From Qipengyuania spongiae (GTDB lineage: Bacteria; Pseudomonadota; Alphaproteobacteria; Sphingomonadales; Sphingomonadaceae): a stretch of 64,000 bases of DNA. The stretch's first letter is position 1. Each line of letters opens with the position of its first letter. The position numbers and the translations under genes are program-made. Below, one piece after another: positions 28,937-36,928 of this stretch. The stretch is from contig NZ_CP092471.1 in the NCBI RefSeq assembly GCF_026168555.1, positions 1,746,501-1,810,500 of the forward strand. Reading direction: 5' to 3'. The notes beneath the pieces are model-generated. The model did not search any database, was not told the DNA's origin, and was given only the letters and a program-made list of their open reading frames with translations.

Positions 28937-31149
28937 TACATGTACTCCTCATCGTCATCATCATCATTGGGCGGCGAAGGTTCGAGGAGCGAAGAATGGG
29001 AGGGGGATGCCTGGAGGTCGTCCCCTCCCTGCGTTTCGGCTCCATCCTCTTCGTCGTTGTCGAGCGGAACCTTTCCGGGGCGGCTCATCGGCCTGAGCGC
29101 GTCCTCCCGTTCGTTCGCCGGCACATCCTGTTCGATGATGGGCCCCATCCCGTCGTGCCGGGGCTCGGCCTCTGCAAATTCGACTTCGATCGGCTGATCG
29201 GTCCGTGCGGTTGACCCTGCGAGGCGTGCGGCCGCCCTGCGCTCTCGCGCGTCCATGGAAGGGAAGGCTGCCCTGATGGCGAGATTGAGGGTATGCCGAG
29301 CCGCGAGCCGATCTGCCTCGCTGGTGAACTTGAGGGACTCGCGCTTCGCCCAGTCCTTAATCTGACGGTGCTGCCAGAGCGAGAGGCCGTCCGCATAGTC
29401 CGGCTGGGTGTTCTCGACTTCCAACCATTCGTCACCCACGAATATGTGGACGCGCAAAAGATTATCCGGATCGTATTTAACCTTCGTGGTCGCAGCAGCG
29501 GTCGCATCGAGGCGGGACCTATGGGGCTCCGAGGCGGCCAGCTTGTCGATGGCGATCCGAAGGTTTTCGCCCTTCCATACCATGTCGAACATCCGGACTC
29601 CGCCGCCCGCCGTGATGCGCTTGCGATGGACGGTTATGCCCGTCACGATGTCGATCGCCTGCTTGTCCAGGATCATGTCACGGCCGTGGATGGCTGCGCT
29701 TGCCGCCCACTTCTGCAAGGGGACCGCGTCGATTCCGCTATGGTGCGTGATGTGGTACAGCCGAAGGAACTGGGAGATGAGTTCCCTCAGTTCCGAGAGC
29801 GCGAGGCAGGCCTCGGTGGAGGGGTCGATGCCGAACTTTCGCATCATGCTGGGGTCCAACGTGGCGCCCGGCAGCTTGTCGATCAGGAACGTGTTGAACG
29901 AACGGAAGAATCTCTCGACCATCGCCTTGTGTCGCGGGGATCTGACGGGCGCGAGTTCGTGCACGATTCCCAGATCGAGCATCATCTCCGTGAAGCCCGG
30001 CGTCACGTAGTTCACGCCATTGTCGGTGACGATCTTCGCGAATTTCCCGTTCAGCGTCGCGAGCGCGGGATGCTGTCGAAGCCATTCCGGTCGGATGCCG
30101 ATCTTGGGGCGATTGCCTTCCTTGAGGCAGCTCATAGCCGTCCGCACGCATTCCGCGGCCTTGGCGACTGTGGGCGGTTGGAAGCTCACGGTCATCGCCA
30201 CGACGCACCGCGAATGGACGTCCATGAGGACGGTGAGGTAGGGGCGGCCTGCCACGAAACCGCGATCCATGTCCAGCACCGTGACAAGGTCGACGACCGT
30301 GTCGTCCATGAGTCCGATCTGGAGGATCTTGTAGGCGCTGATTCCCTTACCCGTTCCGTCAAATTTCCTTCGCGCAGCCGCCTCGCCGTATTTTTCGGCG
30401 TAGTTCTCGCGACACAGCATCTCGTTGACGCGCCGACGGACGGTCTCCTTGCCGGGGACCGGGAGATTCGGTTGTCCTGCGGCGGCGCGACGCAGGTTCT
30501 CCTGGCTGATCTCGACGCTGACCTCGGCATGGACGTCGATGATCTTCCATCCCCGGTTCTTCCAGAACCGGCTGCGAGCTGCATCGATGATGTCCTCTAC
30601 CGCCGGATCGAGGCGGTTTGCCCGCGGAACGCGTCCGCTCATGCTCATCATGTCGGGGAGGGTCACCGTCGCGCCCTGGCAACGTCCGAACCAGCTCCTC
30701 ACGGTCGCGATCTCCGGGGCGTCTCCGAACTTCGCCTGGAGTTCTTCGGTCCAGATATCGCGGATCATCGCGCCCAGATTGGGCTCGGAGCCTTCGATCC
30801 CTTTCTCGATGAGGCCCAGCATGACCGTGAGCCGGGCCTCGGCATAGGGATCGAGTTTGAGGATCTCGTCGCGATCGAAGACCCGGGCGAGCTTGCGCTC
30901 ACTGGCGATGACGCCCTTTTCGTCGGCATAGAGCCGCAGGCTCCCATCGGCGAGGCCGTTCTCCAGCCAATGCGTGTCGGGCAGGATCAGCTCGCCTGTC
31001 GTGGGATCTTCGACGCGGTGGACACTTCCGCTCGGCAGTTCCAGTACGTTGAGGAGCCCGTCTCCCAGCTCGCGTTCGATGTGGAGCTTCTGTCGATCGG
31101 GAGTGATGAAGGTAGCGCCGATCGCCCCGTTGATGGTATTCTTCTTCAT
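28936..31149 (-). CDS. tnsB: TnsB/TniA-type DDE transposase
   Basis: The 737-residue transposase has N-terminal DNA-binding domains, including the helix-turn-helix KETVRRRVNEML, and a catalytic RNase H-like core. The triad is Asp282 (MDDTVVDL), Asp376 (IVTDNGVNY) and Glu412 (HKAMVERFF); the last two are separated by 35 residues, the classical D35E spacing. It cuts and joins the 3' ends. The acidic tail DDDDDEE may contact TnsC. A 7-bp hairpin (31167-31184) stands just before its ribosome-binding site. Confidence 0.95.
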   Translation of the reverse strand: MKKNTINGAIGATFITPDRQKLHIERELGDGLLNVLELPSGSVHRVEDPTTGELILPDTHWLENGLADGSLRLYADEKGVIASERKLARVFDRDEILKLDPYAEARLTVMLGLIEKGIEGSEPNLGAMIRDIWTEELQAKFGDAPEIATVRSWFGRCQGATVTLPDMMSMSGRVPRANRLDPAVEDIIDAARSRFWKNRGWKIIDVHAEVSVEISQENLRRAAAGQPNLPVPGKETVRRRVNEMLCRENYAEKYGEAAARRKFDGTGKGISAYKILQIGLMDDTVVDLVTVLDMDRGFVAGRPYLTVLMDVHSRCVVAMTVSFQPPTVAKAAECVRTAMSCLKEGNRPKIGIRPEWLRQHPALATLNGKFAKIVTDNGVNYVTPGFTEMMLDLGIVHELAPVRSPRHKAMVERFFRSFNTFLIDKLPGATLDPSMMRKFGIDPSTEACLALSELRELISQFLRLYHITHHSGIDAVPLQKWAASAAIHGRDMILDKQAIDIVTGITVHRKRITAGGGVRMFDMVWKGENLRIAIDKLAASEPHRSRLDATAAATTKVKYDPDNLLRVHIFVGDEWLEVENTQPDYADGLSLWQHRQIKDWAKRESLKFTSEADRLAARHTLNLAIRAAFPSMDARERRAAARLAGSTARTDQPIEVEFAEAEPRHDGMGPIIEQDVPANEREDALRPMSRPGKVPLDNDEEDGAETQGGDDLQASPSHSSLLEPSPPNDDDDDEEYM

Positions 31150-31166
31150 GGTGTTCTCCGTCGTTC

Positions 31167-31184
31167 CGCGGAGGTCACTCCGCG
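31167..31184 (-). promoter_or_regulatory. Leader hairpin upstream of tnsB
   Basis: CGCGGAG and CTCCGCG flank a 4-base loop 18 bp before the tnsB ATG. It could sit in the mRNA leader and affect translation of the transposase. Similar RBS-proximal hairpins precede the 175-aa and 163-aa genes of this region. Confidence 0.4.
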
Positions 31185-31195
31185 CCTTCGATGCG

Positions 31196-31390
31196 TCAGA
31201 TCGCGCGGACGACGGGATGCCGTCCGCGCCATGGTGGGCCGCGGCAGCGCGCGACCGCCTGTCGGCGGCTCGGCATCACGAGGGTCTCCTTTCGGGTGGT
31301 CATCGGTGGACTTTGCTTTCTTCGTCTTTGGCTTGTCGGAGTGGACGGCCCTGGTGGGGCGCGGGGCGAGTTGGGATGCCCGTCGATCAT
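31196..31390 (-). CDS. Possible 64-aa basic protein between tnsA and tnsB
   Basis: An ATG at 31390 overlaps the tnsA stop as ATGA and opens a 64-codon frame rich in Pro and Arg. The overlap suggests translational coupling, but the sequence resembles no family and may only be a chance frame in GC-rich DNA. It is the only candidate in the 237 bp between tnsA and tnsB. Confidence 0.3.
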   Translation of the reverse strand: MIDGHPNSPRAPPGPSTPTSQRRRKQSPPMTTRKETLVMPSRRQAVARCRGPPWRGRHPVVRAI

Positions 31391-32142
31391 CGGCGTAAGC
31401 TCGGCATCGCGAGCGGGAGCGGCGGTACCGATCGGCATTCGCTGCGCGGTCCCAGCGGACTCTCGAGGTCGATCTCGACGATGCGGCGCACCATTAGAGC
31501 GAAGGCCATCGAGCGACCGTTGATGGGATGGAGCAGGGCGGCTAGGTTCCCCAGCGAGATCGACCCCTTGGACATCGCGATGGAGGCCCTGGCGACGAGG
31601 TGATCGGGGACGTTGACGAACCGACAGGCTTGTATCTCGTTGACGTTCCGCCTGCGCACTTCGCTTCCCGCGCTGCCGAGGATGATCCGCTCGTAGCGAT
31701 AGCCGAGCGCATCCGCCGCCAGGCGGCCGAGTACCGACTGTCGCCTGCCGAGGTCCGACCGGAAGTCGCTCCAGTTCCGCTTGGCATCGAGCAGGATGCG
31801 TTCGCCGCTGGACATGAGCGTCGCGAAGTCAGGGATGTGGACGAACCATGCGGGTCCCGTCTCGGTTTCCATCAGGGCTTCGACTCGGCACGGTTGCGCG
31901 ATACCGTCCACGAATTCGCAGCCGACTTCCTCGTCCTCGATCCGCTCGATCTCGGCCGCACCTTCTCCGAAGCGTGCTCGCCGCGTCTTCTTGGAGGGGA
32001 AGCAGATCGTGCGGATCGTCTTCTTGCCGGTGATCTGCCCCCGAAGCTGATCTCGGTCGGGAGCCCTGACCACGACCACCTTGTGCACGATGGCCCCTTC
32101 GAGGGTCGCGGGATGGGGCATTCGATTCGTCTGCAATTCCAT
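31387..32142 (-). CDS. tnsA: TnsA-type endonuclease
   Basis: The 251-residue protein has a TnsA-like PD-(D/E)XK core: IPDF with Asp105, then LLDAKRNWS with Asp119 and Lys121. A C-terminal helix-turn-helix-like part (GNLAALLHPINGRSMAF) follows. TnsA cuts the 5' strands at the transposon ends so that, with TnsB, the element moves by cut-and-paste. It is divergent from the 367-residue gene, with GTTTGGA repeats in between. Confidence 0.85.
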   Translation of the reverse strand: MELQTNRMPHPATLEGAIVHKVVVVRAPDRDQLRGQITGKKTIRTICFPSKKTRRARFGEGAAEIERIEDEEVGCEFVDGIAQPCRVEALMETETGPAWFVHIPDFATLMSSGERILLDAKRNWSDFRSDLGRRQSVLGRLAADALGYRYERIILGSAGSEVRRRNVNEIQACRFVNVPDHLVARASIAMSKGSISLGNLAALLHPINGRSMAFALMVRRIVEIDLESPLGPRSECRSVPPLPLAMPSLRR

Positions 32143-32150
32143 GGATTATC

Positions 32151-32231
32151 TCCAAACAACTCTCGATGCATATCGACCGGTAAATCTGGACTGTCAATCG
32201 AAAGCTGTTTGGATATCGAAAATAGTTTGGA
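32151..32231. promoter_or_regulatory. GTTTGGA operator repeats between tnsA and a divergent gene
   Basis: GTTTGGA occurs at 32207-32213 and 32225-32231 as direct repeats 18 bp apart, each followed by a TCGA, and once inverted (TCCAAAC) at 32151-32157. The 116-bp gap separates tnsA from the divergent 367-residue protein, so these are likely operator sites controlling both. Confidence 0.5.
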
Positions 32232-32258
32232 GGTTCGATCGGGTTTCCCTACGGTACG

Positions 32259-33362
32259 GTGATGGATGATGGTTCTTCAGGCCCGGACGGAACGTCCGGG
32301 CGCATCGGTATCGCGACACTCGAACGTTTCTTCGGGAGCCCCGTCCCCGAAAACGAACGCATGATGTGGGTCGGCTTGTCGATCGCCCATCGTGCCAAGG
32401 CCGTGCAGCGCATGACCGCATTGGATCGTTGGACGGCCGATGATGGGGAGATGTCTGTGACGCAGGCGGCTGCGGACGCAGGGGTTGGGGTGACCAGGTT
32501 CTACGAGATGGGAAAGGCTTGGCGTGCGCGCCGCTCGCTCGCTTCGCTAGGAACCTTCGCTTCGGCCCCGAAGTCCCGGGTGGGCAAGCACGACGGGGCG
32601 ATCCGACGGAAGGTCGGAAGGGTCGTGGCTGCTGATCCTCGAGCGAGCGTGCGAAAGCTCGCGATTGACCTGCACAATGCGCTCGGCATCCCCGCCGATG
32701 AAGGTCCGCCGAGTCATAACACGCTTCGCCGATATGTTGAGGAGGAGCTGCGTCGCCGTGAACGAGAAGCCTCGCCCGGAGTGGAATTGTGGCTGGATTG
32801 CTGTGCCTGCCGTCTCACTCCCCGCGACGACGTTCTGTCGGTCGCCTTCGTCGTTCTGGACCGTGCGACCCAGCTGGTGCTGGGCGCCGATCTCGGTGAT
32901 GTCGATGATAGCCGCTCGGGTTACCGCGGTGCTGCCCGTGACGCCTTGCGCAGGCTGGACGAAGGCCATTTCGCGCGGTTGCCCTGGGTCTCCGGCCTGG
33001 CGCGGGCCCAGATTGTCGTCGGTGATGACGAGGATGATTGGAAGTCGCTGAAGAAGGGTCTCTCGGCGAACTTGGGCGCGGGGATCGAGCTCTCGACCAG
33101 GAGCGGTCGGTTCGGGCGCTACCTGCGTCCAGCCACCGGACTTCGCATCGGTACGGTTGTCTTCGCACCGAACAGGACCGGAGAGGCGATCACCACGGGT
33201 GATGACCGGCCACCATTAGCGTTGAATGACCGAAGGGCCCGGCTTGCGGTCGAAGTCGACGATTATGATGCCCGGTTGCTGGACGAGATCGATCTCGTCG
33301 ACGAGGCATCGCGGCCCCCGTCGAATCTCTTGCGGTTCCTCGAACGGTTGGCGACGGGCTGA
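32259..33362 (+). CDS. HTH protein with degenerate TnsB-like integrase fold
   Basis: The 367-residue protein has two N-terminal DNA-binding helix-turn-helix regions (MSVTQAAADAGVGVTRFYEM and PSHNTLRRYVEEEL) and then a stretch that lines up by eye with the RNase H fold of the neighbouring TnsB: LWLDCCACRL, VLSVAFVVLDRATQLVLGADL, then QIVVGDDEDDW and IELSTRSGRFGRYL. The position of the catalytic Glu is not acidic, so it is probably not a transposase but a DNA-binding relative, perhaps a regulator or end-complex factor. Start GTG 32259 or ATG 32262. This assignment is inference. Confidence 0.6.
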   Translation: MMDDGSSGPDGTSGRIGIATLERFFGSPVPENERMMWVGLSIAHRAKAVQRMTALDRWTADDGEMSVTQAAADAGVGVTRFYEMGKAWRARRSLASLGTFASAPKSRVGKHDGAIRRKVGRVVAADPRASVRKLAIDLHNALGIPADEGPPSHNTLRRYVEEELRRREREASPGVELWLDCCACRLTPRDDVLSVAFVVLDRATQLVLGADLGDVDDSRSGYRGAARDALRRLDEGHFARLPWVSGLARAQIVVGDDEDDWKSLKKGLSANLGAGIELSTRSGRFGRYLRPATGLRIGTVVFAPNRTGEAITTGDDRPPLALNDRRARLAVEVDDYDARLLDEIDLVDEASRPPSNLLRFLERLATG

Positions 33363-34333
33363 AGGCGCTGTGGAACTATTGGGGGTTTCGCGCTCCTGGC
33401 CGCATTGTGCGCGTCCAGTTGTTCCACGATGATCCTCGCCGCATCCTCTGCAGAAAGCGCGGCGTCCTTCCTAGAGCGCAGCATATCCTCCGGGCGGCGT
33501 GCACGACTGCGTTGGTAAATGAGATCGAGCGAGCCCACTCCTCGACCCAGGATGCGTGCGGTCGCGGTCCTGGCCGCTGTCGCCGGGACCCGTTCCAGCG
33601 AGGTTACCTTCATTGTCTGGATCCGCTCGGTCAGCTCCTCGTCCACCACGACGGGTTCCGCGATCGTCCCTGCCTCGACGGCGTCCGCCAGGTACGGGGC
33701 GAGCGACAGTGCGTCGCCCAGGGCGGCGAGAACGATTGCTCCGGAGCCCCTGTCGAGGGCCAGGGTCAGCCTCGGGAACTCGATCTGAGCGTCGATCATC
33801 ACGGGAAGCCTGACATGGCAGCGCGAAATGAGAGTTCCGTGGTCTTCGGTTCCGGGGTCCTGCCTACGGGCCTCCATCACCATGTTCCAAATCGTGCTGC
33901 GCGAAGGTGGCGAGACGCCGATGGCTTCGCAGCGCTGCCGGACCAGACGGACGATCTCCACGAGGGAGGTGTTCGCGTCCGCATCGCCGATCACCTCGCG
34001 CGCGGTAGCCTTGCTTGCAATCGGCAGGGCGCGCCGTCCCCCTGGGCGAGGCGACCCTTTTGCGGTCCCCGCGCCGGAGATCGCCGACGCCTTCTCGTGC
34101 TGTGACCATGCACGCACGAGCGCAAGGAACTGGTTCACGCTGAGATCGAGCTCGGAGGCATGCTTTCGTCTATCGGCCTCGTCCGGTACCTTTATTTGTA
34201 GATAGGATTTGACGACCGCGACCCGGCGGCGGATTTCGCCGAGCCGAAGTGGATCGACCCCGGAAAGATCCGGTTCCCTGTTCCCGGCCGCGCGCGCATC
34301 GGCCTCCCCATAAGGGGTATTCGTGGTGTCCAT
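33263..34333 (-). CDS. Second HTH protein with degenerate TnsB-like fold
   Basis: The 356-residue protein shares the plan of the convergent 367-residue gene: an N-terminal HTH region (LDLSVNQFLALVRAW and PSRSTIWNMVMEAR), then VMIDAQIEFPRLTLALDRGSGAIVLAALGD and EPVVVDEELTERI, which resemble strands of the DDE fold without a clear third acidic residue. ATG at 34333 follows GGAGAG. It overlaps the 367-residue gene tail to tail by 100 bp, and its C-terminal 35 residues are low-complexity. Likely a DNA-binding accessory factor; this is inference. Confidence 0.55.
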   Translation of the reverse strand: MDTTNTPYGEADARAAGNREPDLSGVDPLRLGEIRRRVAVVKSYLQIKVPDEADRRKHASELDLSVNQFLALVRAWSQHEKASAISGAGTAKGSPRPGGRRALPIASKATAREVIGDADANTSLVEIVRLVRQRCEAIGVSPPSRSTIWNMVMEARRQDPGTEDHGTLISRCHVRLPVMIDAQIEFPRLTLALDRGSGAIVLAALGDALSLAPYLADAVEAGTIAEPVVVDEELTERIQTMKVTSLERVPATAARTATARILGRGVGSLDLIYQRSRARRPEDMLRSRKDAALSAEDAARIIVEQLDAHNAARSAKPPIVPQRLQPVANRSRNRKRFDGGRDASSTRSISSSNRAS

Positions 34334-34620
34334 AGTTCTCTCCAATTGATGAAAGGTCGGCGCTGAAGTCGTCGCTTCCGCTACTTCGGTATGTCCGATC
34401 GATCGGAAGGGTGTCTCGCCATCAGTGATGGGGGACACTCATTTCGGGGCGCTAGATGGTGGCCGAGCGGCGAGGATGGCACCGGGAGGCGGCATCTCGT
34501 GGTGTCGGTTGTCGGTTCGTTGGATCTTGAGCGGGAGGAAGTGTCAGCGAGCCTGGCACCTTGCGCCGGAGGCTCACGGTTCTCGCTGTCGAAGCGCTTT
34601 TCCGGTTCCGCTGCGACGCG

Positions 34621-34866
34621 TCACCGGCGTTGCGTGATCGGGCCTAGAGGCGAACGAACTCGCGCTGTACGCTTGTTTTGCGCGTGATCGGTATTCGTGT
34701 TCACGACGACAGGCGCGTCGTCGGGGCGACGAGTCCTTCGGTCCGGATCGTCCGGCAGTGCCGGGTCGATCACTTTATACGGGTTCGGTGGGAACCGGGG
34801 AGCCGTCCCGGACATGGCGGAACGAGGCGCAGTTACCCGTGGCTGGCCTTTCATGTGGTCCGGCAT
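34621..34866 (-). CDS. Possible 81-aa protein, unknown
   Basis: An 81-codon frame begins at ATG 34866, 28 bp after the 142-residue gene and on the same strand, with GGGCGGA ten bases upstream. The product is hydrophilic (PYKVIDPALPDDPDRRTRRP) and unlike any family I know. The 287 bp between its end and the following gene show nothing further. Confidence 0.4.
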   Translation of the reverse strand: MPDHMKGQPRVTAPRSAMSGTAPRFPPNPYKVIDPALPDDPDRRTRRPDDAPVVVNTNTDHAQNKRTARVRSPLGPITQRR

Positions 34867-34894
34867 GATAATTTCCGCCCAAGAGCAGCTTGCT

Positions 34895-35323
34895 TCATTC
34901 GATCCGCTTGTTGGGGACCTGCAGCACCAGGGAGGTCACGCCCTTGTCCGTCGAGCTGTCGTGCAATGTCAACGCGGGGATATCGATGTTCGAACCTCCG
35001 AGTATGGTGCTGGCGTCCGATTGCCATGCGCTGAGGACGGTGAGCGGTATGCGACGATGCAGGACGACAATCATTAGCTCGCTTCGGCATTCCGTCGCGA
35101 AGAGGATGTCGTCGTGGTGGAAATCGAAGTCCACGAAAGGACCATCGCGCACGATGGTGAGCGCCTTCCAGCCCAGGTCGGCGAACGCGGTCCCTTCGCC
35201 ATCGTGCAGATATCGCCTGGAGCCGTCTTTCAGCTTCATGAGGACTTGCCAGGCAGCTGCCGTCTGGTCGGGCCGAAGAGTCTCGATCCAGGCGGCCACG
35301 AGGCCATTGATGGTGGGAATCAT
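34895..35323 (-). CDS. Uncharacterised 142-aa protein
   Basis: The 142-residue protein has alternating hydrophobic strands (FVDFDFHHDDILFATE, LMIVVLHRRIPLTVLSAW) consistent with a small alpha/beta domain. Its ATG overlaps the stop of the 175-residue gene by 4 bp, so both are co-translated. No family recognised. It is cargo of the Tn7-like element. Confidence 0.65.
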   Translation of the reverse strand: MIPTINGLVAAWIETLRPDQTAAAWQVLMKLKDGSRRYLHDGEGTAFADLGWKALTIVRDGPFVDFDFHHDDILFATECRSELMIVVLHRRIPLTVLSAWQSDASTILGGSNIDIPALTLHDSSTDKGVTSLVLQVPNKRIE

Positions 35324-35847
35324 GATGCGGTCTCCGGACGGGATGTGGGCAACTGTATGGAGAACGCCGTCTTTAGCAGCGTGATCGCCTCCGAACCGTG
35401 ATTGTCGCGATGCACGGCGGTCGGGTCCGGCGTTTCGCGGTCTGTCGCCGCGACGCGCGCGAGTTCGATCAAGGCTTCACCGATAGGGGAACCCGCCAGT
35501 ATCTGGTCGGCGTGGGCCAGCACGTCGTGACCGAGTTCTGCGATCCGTGAGTTGGATGGTCGATCCCTGATTGAAGCCGGCGGTGCGGTTTCGTCTCCTT
35601 CAGCCGGCTTGGCAGCGGCGAGGGCCGCATCCAGGAGATCGTTCTCGCGCAGAACGTGCAGTTCGCTTTCCACCCTGGTCGGATCGTTTCCACCCTTGGC
35701 TGCTTCGAGGTCCAGTATGCCATCGACCGGGATGCGGCCTTCGAACAAGGCGCCGTGCGAGATCCGGCTCAATGCTCTCGTGGATTGCGAAAGGCTCTCG
35801 TCCGCGCTGAGCGATTGAAGAGTATCGGCAAGCGATTTGTGGTTCAT
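35320..35847 (-). CDS. Uncharacterised 175-aa protein
   Basis: This 175-residue hydrophilic, mostly helical protein starts MNHKSLADTLQSLSADESLSQ. It is preceded by a hairpin (stem TTCCTGCG/CGCAGGAA, 35858-35877) whose 3' arm runs into the ribosome-binding site AGGAAGGA. It is coupled to the 142-residue gene. No family recognised. Confidence 0.65.
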   Translation of the reverse strand: MNHKSLADTLQSLSADESLSQSTRALSRISHGALFEGRIPVDGILDLEAAKGGNDPTRVESELHVLRENDLLDAALAAAKPAEGDETAPPASIRDRPSNSRIAELGHDVLAHADQILAGSPIGEALIELARVAATDRETPDPTAVHRDNHGSEAITLLKTAFSIQLPTSRPETAS

Positions 35848-35857
35848 TTTCCATTCC

Positions 35858-35877
35858 TTCCTGCGGTTTCGCAGGAA
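35858..35877 (-). promoter_or_regulatory. RBS-proximal hairpin before the 175-aa gene
   Basis: A perfect 8-bp inverted repeat with a 4-base loop lies 11 bp before the ATG, and its end merges with the ribosome-binding site. It could limit translation by hiding that site. The rest of the 118-bp gap is unremarkable. Confidence 0.45.
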
Positions 35878-35965
35878 AGACTTCTTCAGCTCCCTTTCTC
35901 TTCCGGTTCGGCGCCGGCGCTCGATCGGACATGCTATTTACGGGATCTCCTCGGTTCGTCGCTCA

Positions 35966-36925
35966 TCAGTCTATTGTTATCTTGGGGCCCAGATAGAAGA
36001 CCGTGATGCGCTCGCTCTGGGGCCGCAGAGGCCATTCGAAGTGCAACCTGAAGGTGCGATGGGAGATCTTGCCATGCCAGGGTGCGAATACGGTCCGCCC
36101 ATCTGACGCCTCGAAGGTGAGTTCCTTGCGGTAGGCCGCGATCTTGCTCGCGGATTCGTTGCTGAAGGGGGCCCGGTCTCCGTTGAAGAATTCATCGACG
36201 ACCTCGCGACCGATGGCGCCGATCGCACCGTCCGGACCGCGGTCGGCCGCGTAGCGTTCCAGATGGCCCATCAGCGTCAGCGCGTGCTGTGCGATGGAGG
36301 GTTCGAACGGCTGCCGAGAAAGTTCCTTCGCTTTGTGGAGATCCGCGATCTCGAGGTGTGGAAAGCGTGACCGTGCGGCGGCGACGAGCTCTTTCCAATT
36401 GCCGGGTGGCGGTTCCGAGGCGAGTATGTCGGTCTCCAGGGAGCCGAGGTCCCATCGGTTTGCGACGTCGTATCGCCCGAGCCTTTCCTCCTCGAGTCCG
36501 TGATCGGTGCCGAGGGGGTCGACTGCGAAATCAATGGGACCTCCCTCGAAGCTGAAGGTGGCGCAGTGCTCGCCCGCCTTCGTTCGCCGTGCCGCTTCGC
36601 CAAGACCGCTTTGCGTGACGTCCACGCCGGCATACTCGAAATAGTCATCGTCTTCGGGGGCTCTGTCATCTTCGATATATGGACCGGTTCGGTCCAGCCA
36701 GAACATGACCGCCCGTGTAAGGTCCCTGTCGTTTCCGGCGAAGATGACGTCCTTCACGGTGGCAGTGCCATCCACGGTGGAGTTCGGCAGGAGACGCGAT
36801 ATGCGCAGGTTGTCCTTCAGCCGCGCTAGCCGGGATCGCAGCGTGACAAGGTCCCGCATGTGTGCGCGGAACGTGGCATGGTCCGGGAACTGCCCCTGCA
36901 TGGAGCTTTCATTGACGAACCACAT
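35966..36925 (-). CDS. Third gene of DUF262-AAA operon, unknown 319-aa protein
   Basis: The 319-residue protein starts MWFVNESSMQGQF and ends FRLHFEWPL...ITVFYLGPKITID. Its N-terminal half (RTKAGEHCATFSFEGGPIDF) and the C-terminal AYRKELTFEASDGRTVFAPWHGK look like a single defined family that I associate with neighbours of DUF3696 ATPases, but I know no function. It begins 3 bp after the ATPase stop, so it belongs to the same operon. It has no transmembrane segment and probably acts in the cytosol as the effector or adaptor of the set. Confidence 0.75.
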   Translation of the reverse strand: MWFVNESSMQGQFPDHATFRAHMRDLVTLRSRLARLKDNLRISRLLPNSTVDGTATVKDVIFAGNDRDLTRAVMFWLDRTGPYIEDDRAPEDDDYFEYAGVDVTQSGLGEAARRTKAGEHCATFSFEGGPIDFAVDPLGTDHGLEEERLGRYDVANRWDLGSLETDILASEPPPGNWKELVAAARSRFPHLEIADLHKAKELSRQPFEPSIAQHALTLMGHLERYAADRGPDGAIGAIGREVVDEFFNGDRAPFSNESASKIAAYRKELTFEASDGRTVFAPWHGKISHRTFRLHFEWPLRPQSERITVFYLGPKITID

Positions 36926-36928
36926 CCT

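Noticed and set aside
29293..31398. 701-codon plus-strand frame over tnsB
   Set aside because: Shadow of tnsB, whose catalytic triad and HTH are intact on the minus strand.
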